NCBI RefSeq assembly: GCF_021869765.1
Contig: NZ_CP084580.1
Location: forward strand, 1,116,001-1,180,000
Source: Chryseobacterium sp. MEBOG06
GTDB lineage: Bacteria; Bacteroidota; Bacteroidia; Flavobacteriales; Weeksellaceae
DNA length: 64,000 nucleotides
Reading direction: 5' to 3'
This document shows, one piece after another, positions 20,170-31,241 of the stretch. The position numbers and the translations under genes are program-made. How positions within the stretch are numbered: position 1 is the first letter of the stretch; each line of letters opens with the position of its first letter. The notes below the pieces were generated by a model. It was given only the letters and a program-made list of their open reading frames with translations, had not been told where the DNA came from and searched no databases.

Positions 20170-23100
20170 ATGAAAATAAATACGGATCAATTTCCTGTTA
20201 CCAAGAAATCGTTTCTGTTGATGTCTTTCTTTGTGTGTATGTTTGTTTTTGCAAGCTTTACCAAAGAAGACAGGCAGAAGGTACGGAGATTTAAGAAAGA
20301 ACTGATGAGTAAATTGACCGATACAAAAGTTGATTTACCTGACAGTAATGCAAAAGAAAATTCTTTCAATCAATTAATACAATCAGAAACATCACCTCAA
20401 AAGAAGCTTTTGGGAGGTGATCATCCTTTATTTTTAGATTTGGCAAAGAAAAATACCAGACTTTCTGAGTTTAAAAATGAAGTTATTGATAATAATAATT
20501 TTTATTCATCCAAAGAGAAAGAAGGAACCATTGGTACCTTCACGGATCAGGAAGAAGATGAGGTTTCTGATAACTTTTTCACCATTGATATTCCATCTGT
20601 TGAAGAAAACACAATTGCTTATCTGGAATATGATTTATTTGGGTTGGCTTCCCATGAATCTGTATCCAGATCTGTTAATCATAATATTGCAATGGGAGGA
20701 GGGATTATTGTTCCTAGTGCCAAATGGAGTCATCAGAAAGAAGCTGTTAATTCGGAGCTTATCAAGGCTGGTTCTAATTCTATATTATTCACTTCACCTG
20801 CTTTTGGAGTAAAATATAAAGTAAAAAATTTACGCCTGGTTTTTGAAAAAGATAAAAAATCAAATGATAGGCCGATAGTAAGTTCTATGCTTTCGGGTGA
20901 TCAGTTATATGTGAAAGGAAACACCGGATCTTTATCAGATATAGTGATTAATAATGAAGTGATTGCTGTAAAAAAAGGAGAGTTTGAAAAAGTAATCAGA
21001 CTTTCAGAGAAAAATAAAGCGGATGGTGCATTTTCCATTACTGCAGGAGGGATTGTTAACACCTATAAAATCCCGGTTTCTACAAAAGCTTTTAAAATCG
21101 TTGATAATTACTATGCAAAACCAAAAGGAATTGAAGTTACAAAAGATAAAGAATTTAGTATAAGCTACGAAAATATGAATGTTTCTATTGAGAAAGAAAC
21201 ATCTGAATCAGCTTATATAGAAGTTCTAAAACTAAGAGAGAAAGATCTTCCTGCGGTATCTCAGGGGCTTAAAAATGTGACTCTGAACAATTCTGGTTAT
21301 AGATTTTCCGTACTGTCGGGAAAGCTGGAGAAAAATGCAAAAATTAGCATTCCTTATGATGTTAAAAGATTGGGAATGTTTTCTCCTAAAGATATTAAGA
21401 TCTTCCATTTTGATTATGCTAAAAAGCAATGGGTAGCAGATCAATCGGTAGTTGACGAGAAAAATAAAACAGTAACTGTAGAAGGGAAAGGAGATCACGA
21501 TTATATCAACGGAATTATTTCCGCTCCGGAGTCTCCTCAGACAACAGCTTTTTCACCAACCAGTATCAGCGGATTAAAGGCTGCCGATCCTATGGCTGGA
21601 ATGCAGCTGATGAATGCCCCTACAGCAAACCAGAAAGGTGATGCTAATATGAACTATCCCATTAGAGTGCCTGCAGGTTTGGGAGGAGTACAGCCTTCTT
21701 TGGCTATTGGATACAATAGTGGCGCCGGAAACGGATGGATGGGTGAAGGATGGGACCTTCAGGGATTGTCAGCCATTACAGTGGACACCAGATGGGGCAC
21801 TCCTATGTTTGGAAGTGAAGAAACCGAGCTTTATACATTAGATGGAGAAATGCTGGTGTATCCCGGAGGTTATCTTCCACACAGGCATAATAATGTAAGT
21901 GAAGCATCTACAGATATCACAACAGCAAGACAACCAAGAAATCCGGCAGGAAAAAAGCAGTTCTATCTTAGAAAGAATCACGATTTTACTCTTATAGAAA
22001 GGGAAGGAGACGGTCCTGCTAATTATTCATGGAAGGTGACTTCTACAAACGGTACGAAAAGCTATTATGGTGGAAGTGATAATTCGGTTATAAAAAATGC
22101 AGAAGGCCAGATTGTTCATTGGGGATTGAGGATGGTAGAAGATACCCATGAAAATAAAATGATGTTTACCTACCAGAATAATACAAACGTAAACATTGGT
22201 ACCGGTAATAATGCTAATGGAGGAACTTATTTCCATATTCAAAAGATAACCTATGGAAAAGGTCAGGATTATAGTGTCAGTTTTGTTACTGAAAATACCC
22301 TAACCAGAAAGGATATTAATATCAATGCCAAACAGGGAGTCAAAAGGGTAGAACCCTATCTTCTAAAAAGTGTTGATGTCAGTTATAAAACTCAAAAAAT
22401 ACGCAGTTACAGAGCAGAGTATGAAGATGGTCAGTTTTCAAAAACCAGATTGAGAAGATTATATATTCAGGGATATAATATTAAAGATCCTCATCCGCTT
22501 CCTATTGTGGATGATTATAATTTTGAATATTATAATGAAGTAGAAAATAATCAGATATTTGGAGCTGATACTCAGTTACAGGTAAATTATGAAAATCCAT
22601 ATCCTAGCATCATTGGAGATCTTTTGAAACCATCAAAAATTAATGGAAATATTTCTACAGAAAGCGGCCTGAATTTTAGAGCAGCAGCAGGATTGAATTT
22701 TTTCTATTCTTCAAATGATGCCTACGGTCACCTTATGTTTGGTTTCCCTTTCGGATATTCTACGGCTGAGGCCAAAAACGTGCAGCAGCTTATTGATTTT
22801 AATGGAGATGGAATACAGGATATGATCTACAGAACATCTTCCGGGCTTACTTATAGTGAAGGAAAATTAGATATATACGGTAGGCTGTCTTTCTTATCTC
22901 CTAAACCGATTTTAAATTATAATAGTAATTTTTCTTTTACTGAAACTAAAACCAATAATTCCGGATGGGATATGGGAGCCATTGTATACAGCAAGTCTTC
23001 TATTACTTCTACTTCAAAAGGAATTACCTCTACTTATCTTATTGATGCCAATTCTGATGGATTGGTTGATATTGTAAGTGATGGAAAGGTTTGGTTCAAT

Positions 23101-26100
23101 AAATATAATTCGTCAGGACAGCCTGAAATGACTCAGCACTCAGAGTATACGGAGAATATGGTAGTTAAGGTAAAGCCGATAGCTCCTCCTCTTATACCAC
23201 CTCCGGGACCTAAAGTTCCGCCGATTGTAGAGCCTGATTATCCTCCAACTCCTATTGCAGATGTAGTAAAAGTGTGGATAGCTTCTCAAGACGGTTATAT
23301 TACTATCAATGATAATGTGAGTATAAGTGGTATTGACCCTTTAAACCCTAGCCCGGTAAATCCTTTAAATCCTACGGATAAGGCATATTATTCTATAGAG
23401 ATTGCCAATCCGGATTATGTGCCAGGAGGTACCCTGCCAAATAATTTTTATAATGCGAGAGTTTTTCTTACTCAGCTTAATCCTAATAATCTGTCTCAAT
23501 CTGTAACAATTTCCCGATATAATGATTATTATTCTCAGATTATTAATGTGCCGGCAGGAAATACACTGTATAATATCCACGGTGCAATCAATAATTCGAA
23601 TAGATTATTTGTGAAAAGTGGGGATAAAGTGTATATAAGGCTTCATAAAAATGCGGACACAAATCTGCAGATAGATTCCAATCCTACTGTTACCTATATT
23701 GATCCTGCCACTGGGCTGGCTTTGAGAGGACGAAACCTTGAACAAGATCAATTTAAATTGAATAACGGAAGTTATGGAATCAATTTGTTTATGAATAATC
23801 TTATAGCACCAATATATCTGGATGCAGCAGGAACTGCACAGATTAGAGTTAATAGTATTAATTTTCCTTCTTCATCAGATAGTTTTACTTTTAAAGTAAT
23901 CAAGGAAAATACTGTTACTGGGGCTGTAACGGTGCTTCATTCGCAAAGTTATAATCAGAGTACCACCTCTTTTGATACTCAGGATTATACAGATACAATA
24001 ACAATAAATGCAGGTGAACCTGTTTATTTGAAATTTATTGTAGAGTCAGATACTAATACAGGATTTTTAGGTAACAACTGGAATAGTGCAATTACAGTTA
24101 ACTATAAAGCAACTTCCCCATCTGTCAATTTGAAATTTTCTCCATCTGCTCAATATCCCTCATTTGCAGTGACTAAACTCAAGGAAAGGCTTGGTATTAG
24201 CGGGATGCAAACTAACCCTGTATTGAGTGGGTTTCATGATTTTGGAGTACAGATTAATAAAGATATTGCCAATGCTTCTACGTTGGGAACAGGAAGTTTT
24301 TACTATATAGTTAAAAAACTTGGACAGGTTATTGCTAAGAGAAAAGTAACTATTACTGCTGCACAAGGGATTGCTCCCACTGTGGTAGAAGAAAATATGC
24401 TAACAGGTCAGGCAATTCCGGGGATCGATCCTATTATAATTTATTCAGGTGATTTAACACAGCCTTCACTTGATTTGGGGTTCAATGTGCAGGTGTATTG
24501 CCAGACGGGAGCAGAATATGCATTATTTGATAAATACTCAGAATATTTCCAGGGAAAACCTTTTAATATATATTATGATACTTCTATCTTATTAACCAAG
24601 GTATGGCCTACGTCTGTGAATACGGCAATGTATAATACAAAATCGGCTATTTATAATAACTGGGGACAGTTCTTATATAAACCGAACAATGATGTGGAGT
24701 ATAGCTATGGAACCCCTATTGAAGCTGAAGCATTCACTGGCAATGTAGCACTGCAGAATACCTATCCATCTTGTCAGGGATTAACCGGTCAGGCATTGAC
24801 AGATTGTGTGGCATCCAATGGTAACACGACTTGCCAGGGGTTAAGTGGTCAGGCTTTTATAGATTGTGTGGCCTCAAATGGCAATCCGACTTCAGGGAAC
24901 AATACTGTATCGCAATATGTTTCCCCAATGAAACCCTATTCTGTATGGATAATTCAAAATCGTCCTCTGCCGATGAAAAGAGTAGACAGTTGGATAGGAA
25001 CTAGTACAGAACAGTTTTCAATGGCTACTTCTTTTAGAGATCATGAAGAAATAAGTTATTTTTCAAACCCTGTTCCAAATCCTCCTGCAATTTCACCTAC
25101 CTCTCTTGTGAACGGAGTGCTGTCATTAGATACAACGATGAAAGCAATCAGTAAGAAACAAAGCAGCAGGTCGAAGAATACAACCAATGGACTAAGTGTG
25201 GGAACTGTAAGTGCAGGGAATTCCGAAACTCTACCCCTTAAAGATGGTAGTATTGAAACCCAGACATTTTCTGATATGAATGGAGACGGATATCCTGATA
25301 TGGTGTATCCTGAATCTATACAATATACAAATTCTGTAGGAAGTTTGGACGATATAAAACTCGTTGCTACTGGTGATTTTCCAACAAATACATACAGTTA
25401 TTTAAAAGTAAATTCCTTAGGATTTTCCTTTAATGTCTTTTCAGCCAGTGGAAGAGATAAAGCAAATGGACCCACCGGTACATCTTCAAAAAGTAATAAT
25501 TCAATGCCTTGGTCTGTAGGGGTAACTGCGGGGGCTGGGGCCAGTGATTATTTTAATTCATATGATTCCGGAAGAGCATTTTGGACAGATGTTAACGGTG
25601 ATGGATTACCAGATAGAATTATCGATTATAATACGATAATGTTTAATCTTGGGAAAAGTTTATCAGAACCCACGTCTTATCAGAATATGATTTCTTATCG
25701 TTCTCATCCAATAGGAGGCCTTAATTTTTCTATAGGAGGGGGCCTTGGATCTTTTGCTAATCTGAGTGCTTTGAGTAATTTTGGTTTTGGAATAAGTGCA
25801 AGTGCAGGAGGATCTGGTTCTAAAGGAACAGCAGAAGTCGTATATGAAGATATTAATGGAGATGGACTTATTGATATTGTGGAGGTAGATAACAATAATA
25901 AATCAGCAAAAGTTCGTTATAACCTGGGGAATAAATTTGATACAGCAGTTCCATTACTTAAAGCAGCTGGAAAGGTCGACTTTACAGAAGAAACGGGATC
26001 TTACAACGGATATGTGTCTTTTGGTGGAAATATGATGCTGAATTTTGGGCCTATTCCAATTATTCCACCTGCAATTCTGGTTATTTTCATAAAAGCAGGG

Positions 26101-29100
26101 GCAGGAGCTACTGCAAATTTAGGGATCAATGTTTCCGAAACTAAAAAAGCTTTCAGAGATATGAACGGGGATGGATTCCCTGATCTGGTAGTAGATACTA
26201 ATGATGGTTTCATTGTTAACTATTCTTTAATCGGACAAACGAACAAACTTAAAACAGTTACCCATGCTATTACAAAGGGGCAGTATACTGTGAATTATAA
26301 GTTTACACAGCCTAATTATAAGGACCCTCATGCTAAACTGGTGGTAGATGAAGTGAGAATACTGAATCCTGATGTATTCAGTACCAACTATACTCAGTCG
26401 GATGCAACGAAAGATATTGTAACGAAATATACATTTGAAAAATCTAAATATGACAGAAGAGAAAGAGACAACTTTGGATTTGAAAAAGTAACCAGCGAGC
26501 AATTAAGTGCTGCCGGAAGTACATACCGTAAAACAGTAGATACATATTATAATACAAGCTATTTCTTAAACGGATTAATTAAAGAAAGTAAAATCCTTTC
26601 AGGAAATGATGAGTTAATTTCTAAAGTTAACTATAACTATCATGTGTATAGATTTAAAGATAATGTAACTAAAATTGATGCAAATTATTTACCGGAAGGT
26701 TTTGATACGGGAGGAACAGAAGGTAGGAAAATGGCAGTTGTCCTATTGGATAAAAAAGTCAATACGAGATATGAAAATGGCGGAGAGGTTGAAACTACGG
26801 AAAAAATGGAGTATGATTATAATACCGGATTGGTTTCAAATTATACCTATACCAGCCCTACCAATTCGTATAAATCAGCCATACAGTACTGGGGACAGTT
26901 AAATAATAATATTATAGGGGTACCAAAGCAAATTAATGTATATGACGGAACAGGTTCTACACTTTTAAGACAGAGAAGTACACAAAACGTTAATGCAAAT
27001 ACCGGGGATATAGGAAAATATATTGTATTTGACGGTTCTCAAAATATTGAAACAGATTATACTTATGAAACATCAGGAAATGTGAAAACAGTAACTTATC
27101 CTCCTGATGAAACTTCAAACAGATACTCAATATCTTATGAGTATGATGGTGAGACAGGTAAATATGTAGCGAGAGCGACCGATGCTTTTGGGTATATTTC
27201 TTTTGGGGAATATAACCCGTATTTCGATGTTTTGACAAAGAGTACAGATATTACAGGTAATGTAATTTACTATGCATATGATGATTTTGGAAGAATGGTT
27301 GCCGTAAATGATCCTTATAGCCTTGCCGGAAACTCTACTTTAACACATTCTTATTATTTTGATCACTACGGTATTCCAAATTCCAACCAGACTATTAAAA
27401 TATTCCGTGCCACAACCTCACATTATGATGCTGATCATCCGACTAATCTGATCAATACAGACTCCTATTCAGATTTTATGGGAAGGGTGATACAGGTGAA
27501 GAAAGATGTTGATATTAACGGAACCGAACGTAGATCCATTTCAGGAAGGCCGGTATTTGACGTATTGGGAAGACAGGTTTATCAGTACCAACCTCAGGAA
27601 GGTGATCTTCAGGATAATAATTTGAATCTGAATCTCAGCCAATATATGCTGGCAAATACTTATGATGTTTCAGATAGAATTACCAATGTAAAATACGAAG
27701 ATGGGGTTGAAAAATCAATTCGCTACGAAATAGAAGGTAATCTTTTTAAAACCACAGAAGAACTTGATGTTACAAAAACAGAAACCTTTACCAATGCAGA
27801 AGGGCAAGTTGTTGAGAAAGTAAATTATCTAGATAGTGATCCGTTGTCTACAAAGTTTGAATATAATACGGTAGGTGAGCTCTTAAAAGTGATTGATCCG
27901 CAGGGGATTAAAACTACCTATCAATATAACCTTGCAGGAAGAAGGACAGAAATGATGCATCCTGATAAAGGACTCACTACTTATGTATATGATTCTGCGG
28001 GTCATTTAATTAAGTTTGGGACGGCAAACCTTGCGAATGATCCTACTATACAGACGCATCAGATTCATTATAGATATGATAAGAACAGGCTTACTGATAT
28101 TGAACTTCCTAATCTTCCAACCGGTACAGTAAATCCTAATAACGTTCATTATGATTATATGCCTGCCAATTCAGGAAATAACTCAGGAAGGATCATTACA
28201 AAAACAGATGGTACAGGATATACTACCTATAATTATGGAAAACTAGGTGAAGTAATATCGGAAACACGTAGAATATTCGGATATAATATTCCAACCATGG
28301 AATTCAAAACAGATTATGTGTATGACAGCTGGAATCGTCTAAAAAAACTGACGTATCCTGATGGAGAACAACTTTCCTACAGCTATGATCTTGGAGGAAA
28401 TTTAAAGACTGTAACCAATGGTAGTTACAATTATATTCAGAACATCAGGTATGATCATTATGAGCAGAGAACAGGTACAGATTATGGAAACGGAACCAAA
28501 ACCACTTATTCATATTTAGATACCAACAGAAGGTTAAGCTATTTTGGTCTTTGGAGTACGACAAATCAATTCTTATCCAACAGATATGATTATGATAAGA
28601 GAGGAAATATTGTCCGTCTTGGTAATGATGTAGGGGTAACTCAAAATCAGATGGGAGGTACCTATGCTTTCAAATATGGATATGATACCTTAAACAGATT
28701 GATTGGTACAGAAAGTGATATGGGACTTAACGATAAAGGAGGAACTCCTACAACGCCGAATAATTCTCCTTATTCACAAAGTAACTCGCATTTCGATCTG
28801 AAGAGAATAAGATATAACGAAAGTGGGGGAATGGTGCTGAAAGAGCAGGTTCATCAAATTAATCAGCAGCCGGAGCCATTAAATACGTATTCTAACAATT
28901 ATAAGTATATACCGGATACCCATAAGGTAGAGGCGATCATTGATGGTAATATCAGTGGAGCGCAACAGTTTTTCAGTTATGATGATAATGGTAATACGAT
29001 CAAGCATGCCGATGAATTTGGTGCGAAGCAGATGTTCTGGGATGAACAGGATCGTATGAAGGCTTTTTACAGTGATGACTCTGGTGTATATCAGTATTAT

Positions 29101-30525
29101 GCGTATGATGATAAAGGAGAAAGAACCATTAAGTATAATCTTCACGGAAGCTCTCAACTGTATCAGAACGGAGAACTGGTAGATCCGGGCAGTTTAAGTC
29201 TGAATGATTATACGTTGTATCCTAACCCATATGTAACGGTGGCTTTAAACGGACAGTATACCAAACATTATTTTGAAGGTTCAACACGTTTTGCAAGCAG
29301 AGTTATGGATGGCAGTAATGTTTTCATTCCATTAAACCTTGTAAGAACTCCTGGTCAGGAAACGACAATGAAAGAGCCGGATCCTGCAGCTGACTTTAAA
29401 ACATATCTTGAAAAAGCTGGAATAGGAGACATTTCCGTATCAGAGATGAATACTTTAAACGGACCAGCAAGCCAGTTAGGATTATATTATTTACATACTG
29501 ACCATTTGGGAACTGCTACATTTGTTACCAATTCCAGCGGTCAGAGTACACAATTTTTCTTAAATTTACCATTCGGGGAAACGATGCTGGAGCAACGAAC
29601 AGGAGTATATAATAATCCGTATAAGTTCAATGCCAAAGAGCTTGACAGAGAAACAGGGCTGTATTATTATGGAGCAAGATATTATAACCCAAGAGCAAGT
29701 ATTTGGTATGGTGTTGACCCGCTAGCAGAGAAAATGCCGAGTTGGAGTCCATATGTATATACTTTTGATAATCCTGTCAGATTTACCGACCCTGACGGGC
29801 AAGTTCCGAATGATATTGTTTTTATGGGGCTTAATGGTCGAGAAATTCATAGAATTAAAAGTAATACGGTTTTTAAGACCTATATGATTGATATTAATAC
29901 AAGAAGTGTTGCAGTGAGTGGCTTGACAGCAAATGGAGGTAAAGGATGGACAGAAGCAGCAATGCCCAATGTAATACAAGAAAAAGGAGGTGGTGATACT
30001 ACTGGATCAATTTATCAAAAATATGATTATTTAATTGCGGCAGAAACTGGATATTTTAATCAATACAAAAATGCTGGTATTACACCTAAGCATACAAATG
30101 GTTCAAGTATTGACGATCCATCTACAGTACCAGATTTAGATCCAACTTTAGTCAAATCTACAATTATGCAAGAATCTATGATGGGAACATATGATGCAAA
30201 TCCTAATGATCTAAATAATTCAAAATCTGATATTATGCAAGCAAATGTTTACTATGGTGAAAATTCAAATGATTGGGGAAAAGGACATAAAATGCAATTT
30301 GGACTAACAAAAGGAGGAGGAGCTACTCCAGAGCAATCAGTTAATGCAGGTATTGGATTGATGTATCAAAAGGGGCTTACAACAAGTAGCGGAAAAACAA
30401 GATGGACAGGTGGAAAGAAGTGGGATAATGCAAGTAAAAACTATAATGGTGGCGGAGCTTCAAATTATGGAAATGTATTGATAATGAGAGATGCAGCAAA
30501 AAAACCACAGCCTAAAAATTACTAA
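20170..30525 (+). CDS. Giant SpvB/TcdB-like RHS polymorphic toxin with lysozyme-like C-terminus (expression site)
   Basis: This 3,451-residue protein has a signal/anchor helix at about 13-33. An SpvB-like domain follows (about 485-800, with NYPIRVPAGLGGVQPSLAIGY). FG-GAP/VCBS calcium-type motifs are at about 875, 958, 1702, 1807, 1895 and 1997 (for example DMNGDGYPDMVY). YD repeats span about 2130-3050, and the RHS core is at 3140-3212, ending NPVRFTDPDG. This is the architecture of fused Tc-toxin B/C subunits, which form a shell around the toxic C-terminus. The last 240 residues form the variable tip: IMQESMMG, DIMQAN and a Gly-rich FGLTKGGG followed by SVNAGIGLMYQKG resemble an SLT/lysozyme domain with a catalytic Glu, predicted to cut peptidoglycan. 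The immunity gene follows at once. Confidence 0.9.
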   Translation: MKINTDQFPVTKKSFLLMSFFVCMFVFASFTKEDRQKVRRFKKELMSKLTDTKVDLPDSNAKENSFNQLIQSETSPQKKLLGGDHPLFLDLAKKNTRLSEFKNEVIDNNNFYSSKEKEGTIGTFTDQEEDEVSDNFFTIDIPSVEENTIAYLEYDLFGLASHESVSRSVNHNIAMGGGIIVPSAKWSHQKEAVNSELIKAGSNSILFTSPAFGVKYKVKNLRLVFEKDKKSNDRPIVSSMLSGDQLYVKGNTGSLSDIVINNEVIAVKKGEFEKVIRLSEKNKADGAFSITAGGIVNTYKIPVSTKAFKIVDNYYAKPKGIEVTKDKEFSISYENMNVSIEKETSESAYIEVLKLREKDLPAVSQGLKNVTLNNSGYRFSVLSGKLEKNAKISIPYDVKRLGMFSPKDIKIFHFDYAKKQWVADQSVVDEKNKTVTVEGKGDHDYINGIISAPESPQTTAFSPTSISGLKAADPMAGMQLMNAPTANQKGDANMNYPIRVPAGLGGVQPSLAIGYNSGAGNGWMGEGWDLQGLSAITVDTRWGTPMFGSEETELYTLDGEMLVYPGGYLPHRHNNVSEASTDITTARQPRNPAGKKQFYLRKNHDFTLIEREGDGPANYSWKVTSTNGTKSYYGGSDNSVIKNAEGQIVHWGLRMVEDTHENKMMFTYQNNTNVNIGTGNNANGGTYFHIQKITYGKGQDYSVSFVTENTLTRKDININAKQGVKRVEPYLLKSVDVSYKTQKIRSYRAEYEDGQFSKTRLRRLYIQGYNIKDPHPLPIVDDYNFEYYNEVENNQIFGADTQLQVNYENPYPSIIGDLLKPSKINGNISTESGLNFRAAAGLNFFYSSNDAYGHLMFGFPFGYSTAEAKNVQQLIDFNGDGIQDMIYRTSSGLTYSEGKLDIYGRLSFLSPKPILNYNSNFSFTETKTNNSGWDMGAIVYSKSSITSTSKGITSTYLIDANSDGLVDIVSDGKVWFNKYNSSGQPEMTQHSEYTENMVVKVKPIAPPLIPPPGPKVPPIVEPDYPPTPIADVVKVWIASQDGYITINDNVSISGIDPLNPSPVNPLNPTDKAYYSIEIANPDYVPGGTLPNNFYNARVFLTQLNPNNLSQSVTISRYNDYYSQIINVPAGNTLYNIHGAINNSNRLFVKSGDKVYIRLHKNADTNLQIDSNPTVTYIDPATGLALRGRNLEQDQFKLNNGSYGINLFMNNLIAPIYLDAAGTAQIRVNSINFPSSSDSFTFKVIKENTVTGAVTVLHSQSYNQSTTSFDTQDYTDTITINAGEPVYLKFIVESDTNTGFLGNNWNSAITVNYKATSPSVNLKFSPSAQYPSFAVTKLKERLGISGMQTNPVLSGFHDFGVQINKDIANASTLGTGSFYYIVKKLGQVIAKRKVTITAAQGIAPTVVEENMLTGQAIPGIDPIIIYSGDLTQPSLDLGFNVQVYCQTGAEYALFDKYSEYFQGKPFNIYYDTSILLTKVWPTSVNTAMYNTKSAIYNNWGQFLYKPNNDVEYSYGTPIEAEAFTGNVALQNTYPSCQGLTGQALTDCVASNGNTTCQGLSGQAFIDCVASNGNPTSGNNTVSQYVSPMKPYSVWIIQNRPLPMKRVDSWIGTSTEQFSMATSFRDHEEISYFSNPVPNPPAISPTSLVNGVLSLDTTMKAISKKQSSRSKNTTNGLSVGTVSAGNSETLPLKDGSIETQTFSDMNGDGYPDMVYPESIQYTNSVGSLDDIKLVATGDFPTNTYSYLKVNSLGFSFNVFSASGRDKANGPTGTSSKSNNSMPWSVGVTAGAGASDYFNSYDSGRAFWTDVNGDGLPDRIIDYNTIMFNLGKSLSEPTSYQNMISYRSHPIGGLNFSIGGGLGSFANLSALSNFGFGISASAGGSGSKGTAEVVYEDINGDGLIDIVEVDNNNKSAKVRYNLGNKFDTAVPLLKAAGKVDFTEETGSYNGYVSFGGNMMLNFGPIPIIPPAILVIFIKAGAGATANLGINVSETKKAFRDMNGDGFPDLVVDTNDGFIVNYSLIGQTNKLKTVTHAITKGQYTVNYKFTQPNYKDPHAKLVVDEVRILNPDVFSTNYTQSDATKDIVTKYTFEKSKYDRRERDNFGFEKVTSEQLSAAGSTYRKTVDTYYNTSYFLNGLIKESKILSGNDELISKVNYNYHVYRFKDNVTKIDANYLPEGFDTGGTEGRKMAVVLLDKKVNTRYENGGEVETTEKMEYDYNTGLVSNYTYTSPTNSYKSAIQYWGQLNNNIIGVPKQINVYDGTGSTLLRQRSTQNVNANTGDIGKYIVFDGSQNIETDYTYETSGNVKTVTYPPDETSNRYSISYEYDGETGKYVARATDAFGYISFGEYNPYFDVLTKSTDITGNVIYYAYDDFGRMVAVNDPYSLAGNSTLTHSYYFDHYGIPNSNQTIKIFRATTSHYDADHPTNLINTDSYSDFMGRVIQVKKDVDINGTERRSISGRPVFDVLGRQVYQYQPQEGDLQDNNLNLNLSQYMLANTYDVSDRITNVKYEDGVEKSIRYEIEGNLFKTTEELDVTKTETFTNAEGQVVEKVNYLDSDPLSTKFEYNTVGELLKVIDPQGIKTTYQYNLAGRRTEMMHPDKGLTTYVYDSAGHLIKFGTANLANDPTIQTHQIHYRYDKNRLTDIELPNLPTGTVNPNNVHYDYMPANSGNNSGRIITKTDGTGYTTYNYGKLGEVISETRRIFGYNIPTMEFKTDYVYDSWNRLKKLTYPDGEQLSYSYDLGGNLKTVTNGSYNYIQNIRYDHYEQRTGTDYGNGTKTTYSYLDTNRRLSYFGLWSTTNQFLSNRYDYDKRGNIVRLGNDVGVTQNQMGGTYAFKYGYDTLNRLIGTESDMGLNDKGGTPTTPNNSPYSQSNSHFDLKRIRYNESGGMVLKEQVHQINQQPEPLNTYSNNYKYIPDTHKVEAIIDGNISGAQQFFSYDDNGNTIKHADEFGAKQMFWDEQDRMKAFYSDDSGVYQYYAYDDKGERTIKYNLHGSSQLYQNGELVDPGSLSLNDYTLYPNPYVTVALNGQYTKHYFEGSTRFASRVMDGSNVFIPLNLVRTPGQETTMKEPDPAADFKTYLEKAGIGDISVSEMNTLNGPASQLGLYYLHTDHLGTATFVTNSSGQSTQFFLNLPFGETMLEQRTGVYNNPYKFNAKELDRETGLYYYGARYYNPRASIWYGVDPLAEKMPSWSPYVYTFDNPVRFTDPDGQVPNDIVFMGLNGREIHRIKSNTVFKTYMIDINTRSVAVSGLTANGGKGWTEAAMPNVIQEKGGGDTTGSIYQKYDYLIAAETGYFNQYKNAGITPKHTNGSSIDDPSTVPDLDPTLVKSTIMQESMMGTYDANPNDLNNSKSDIMQANVYYGENSNDWGKGHKMQFGLTKGGGATPEQSVNAGIGLMYQKGLTTSSGKTRWTGGKKWDNASKNYNGGGASNYGNVLIMRDAAKKPQPKNY

Positions 30526-30526
30526 T

Positions 30527-31126
30527 ATGAAAAATTTTTTATATTTATTTTGTTTAATAATATTATCTTACTGTCATAAAGTAACCCCGCAGAAAGAAGA
30601 AAAATCAAAACTATTAGGAAATCTACCTAGCATAATTATAGATGGTAGTAGTCTGACAAGAAGGAATGTATCCTTTGATTGTATTGAATTTAAAAATAAA
30701 AAAATACAAGATAATTTTAATTTTTTAAATACTAATATTGTTTATTACGGTATCAATACAATTAATAAGAATAAATTAAATGATTTTCAATATTATAAAC
30801 TATTTTTAGTTGAAATACCTTTTTTAAATTTTCTGCCAAATGATTTTATTGAGGGTAATTTTAAGTTTAATAAATATTTTAAGAAAGTAGAAAATTATGG
30901 AGATTGTCATGTTGGGGAATTTATCTTTTTAAATAAAATTAATTCAAGACAGAACAAAGCCTATGTATTATTTAATACCAGTCGAAATGAAGTGACAATT
31001 TGGTATTATGACAATATGAAATTTGATCAAAGCAATATTGTTTTAACTTATAGTATTAAAGGAATTAATTCTTATTATATAGTCAAATACTCAAAAGAAT
31101 GTGAAGCTTTTATTCCTTTAGAATAA
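30527..31126 (+). CDS. Lipoprotein immunity protein for the lysozyme-like toxin (copy 1)
   Basis: The ATG at 30527, one base after the RHS stop, starts a 199-residue protein with a lipoprotein signal (MKNFLYLFCLIILSYC, lipobox LSYC). An in-frame ATG at 30491 would bury this signal and overlap the toxin. A periplasmic lipoprotein is what a peptidoglycan-cutting toxin would require as its antidote. The mature part is rich in N, K and Y with no family I know. A near-identical second copy is at 45980-46579. Confidence 0.85.
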   Translation: MKNFLYLFCLIILSYCHKVTPQKEEKSKLLGNLPSIIIDGSSLTRRNVSFDCIEFKNKKIQDNFNFLNTNIVYYGINTINKNKLNDFQYYKLFLVEIPFLNFLPNDFIEGNFKFNKYFKKVENYGDCHVGEFIFLNKINSRQNKAYVLFNTSRNEVTIWYYDNMKFDQSNIVLTYSIKGINSYYIVKYSKECEAFIPLE

Positions 31127-31158
31127 TGGCTGTCAAATAAATTAAAATTTTATAACAT

Positions 31159-31187
31159 AAACCCCACCGCAATTTGCGATGGGGTTT
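31159..31187. terminator. Terminator after immunity gene
   Basis: ACCCCACCGCAATTTGCGATGGGGT stem flanked by AAA and TTTG; ends the expression-site operon. Confidence 0.8.
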
Positions 31188-31191
31188 GTTA

Positions 31192-31233
31192 TTAATTTTC
31201 AAACTGCTTATCTAAAATACCTAGACAACCTTC
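31192..31233 (-). pseudogene. 13-codon 3' scrap of a convergent gene (FLNILDE family)
   Basis: On the minus strand the frame reads EGCLGILDKQFEN then stop, matching the end of the longer fragment at 56520 (FLNILDEYFIN). It is only the last 13 codons, abutting the leader repeat, and looks like a recombination scar rather than a gene. Confidence 0.5.
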
Positions 31234-31241
31234 CATCCGCT

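Noticed and set aside
20477..20812. 111-residue plus-strand frame inside the RHS gene
   Set aside because: It overlaps the RHS frame entirely and has the composition of a shifted reading of it.
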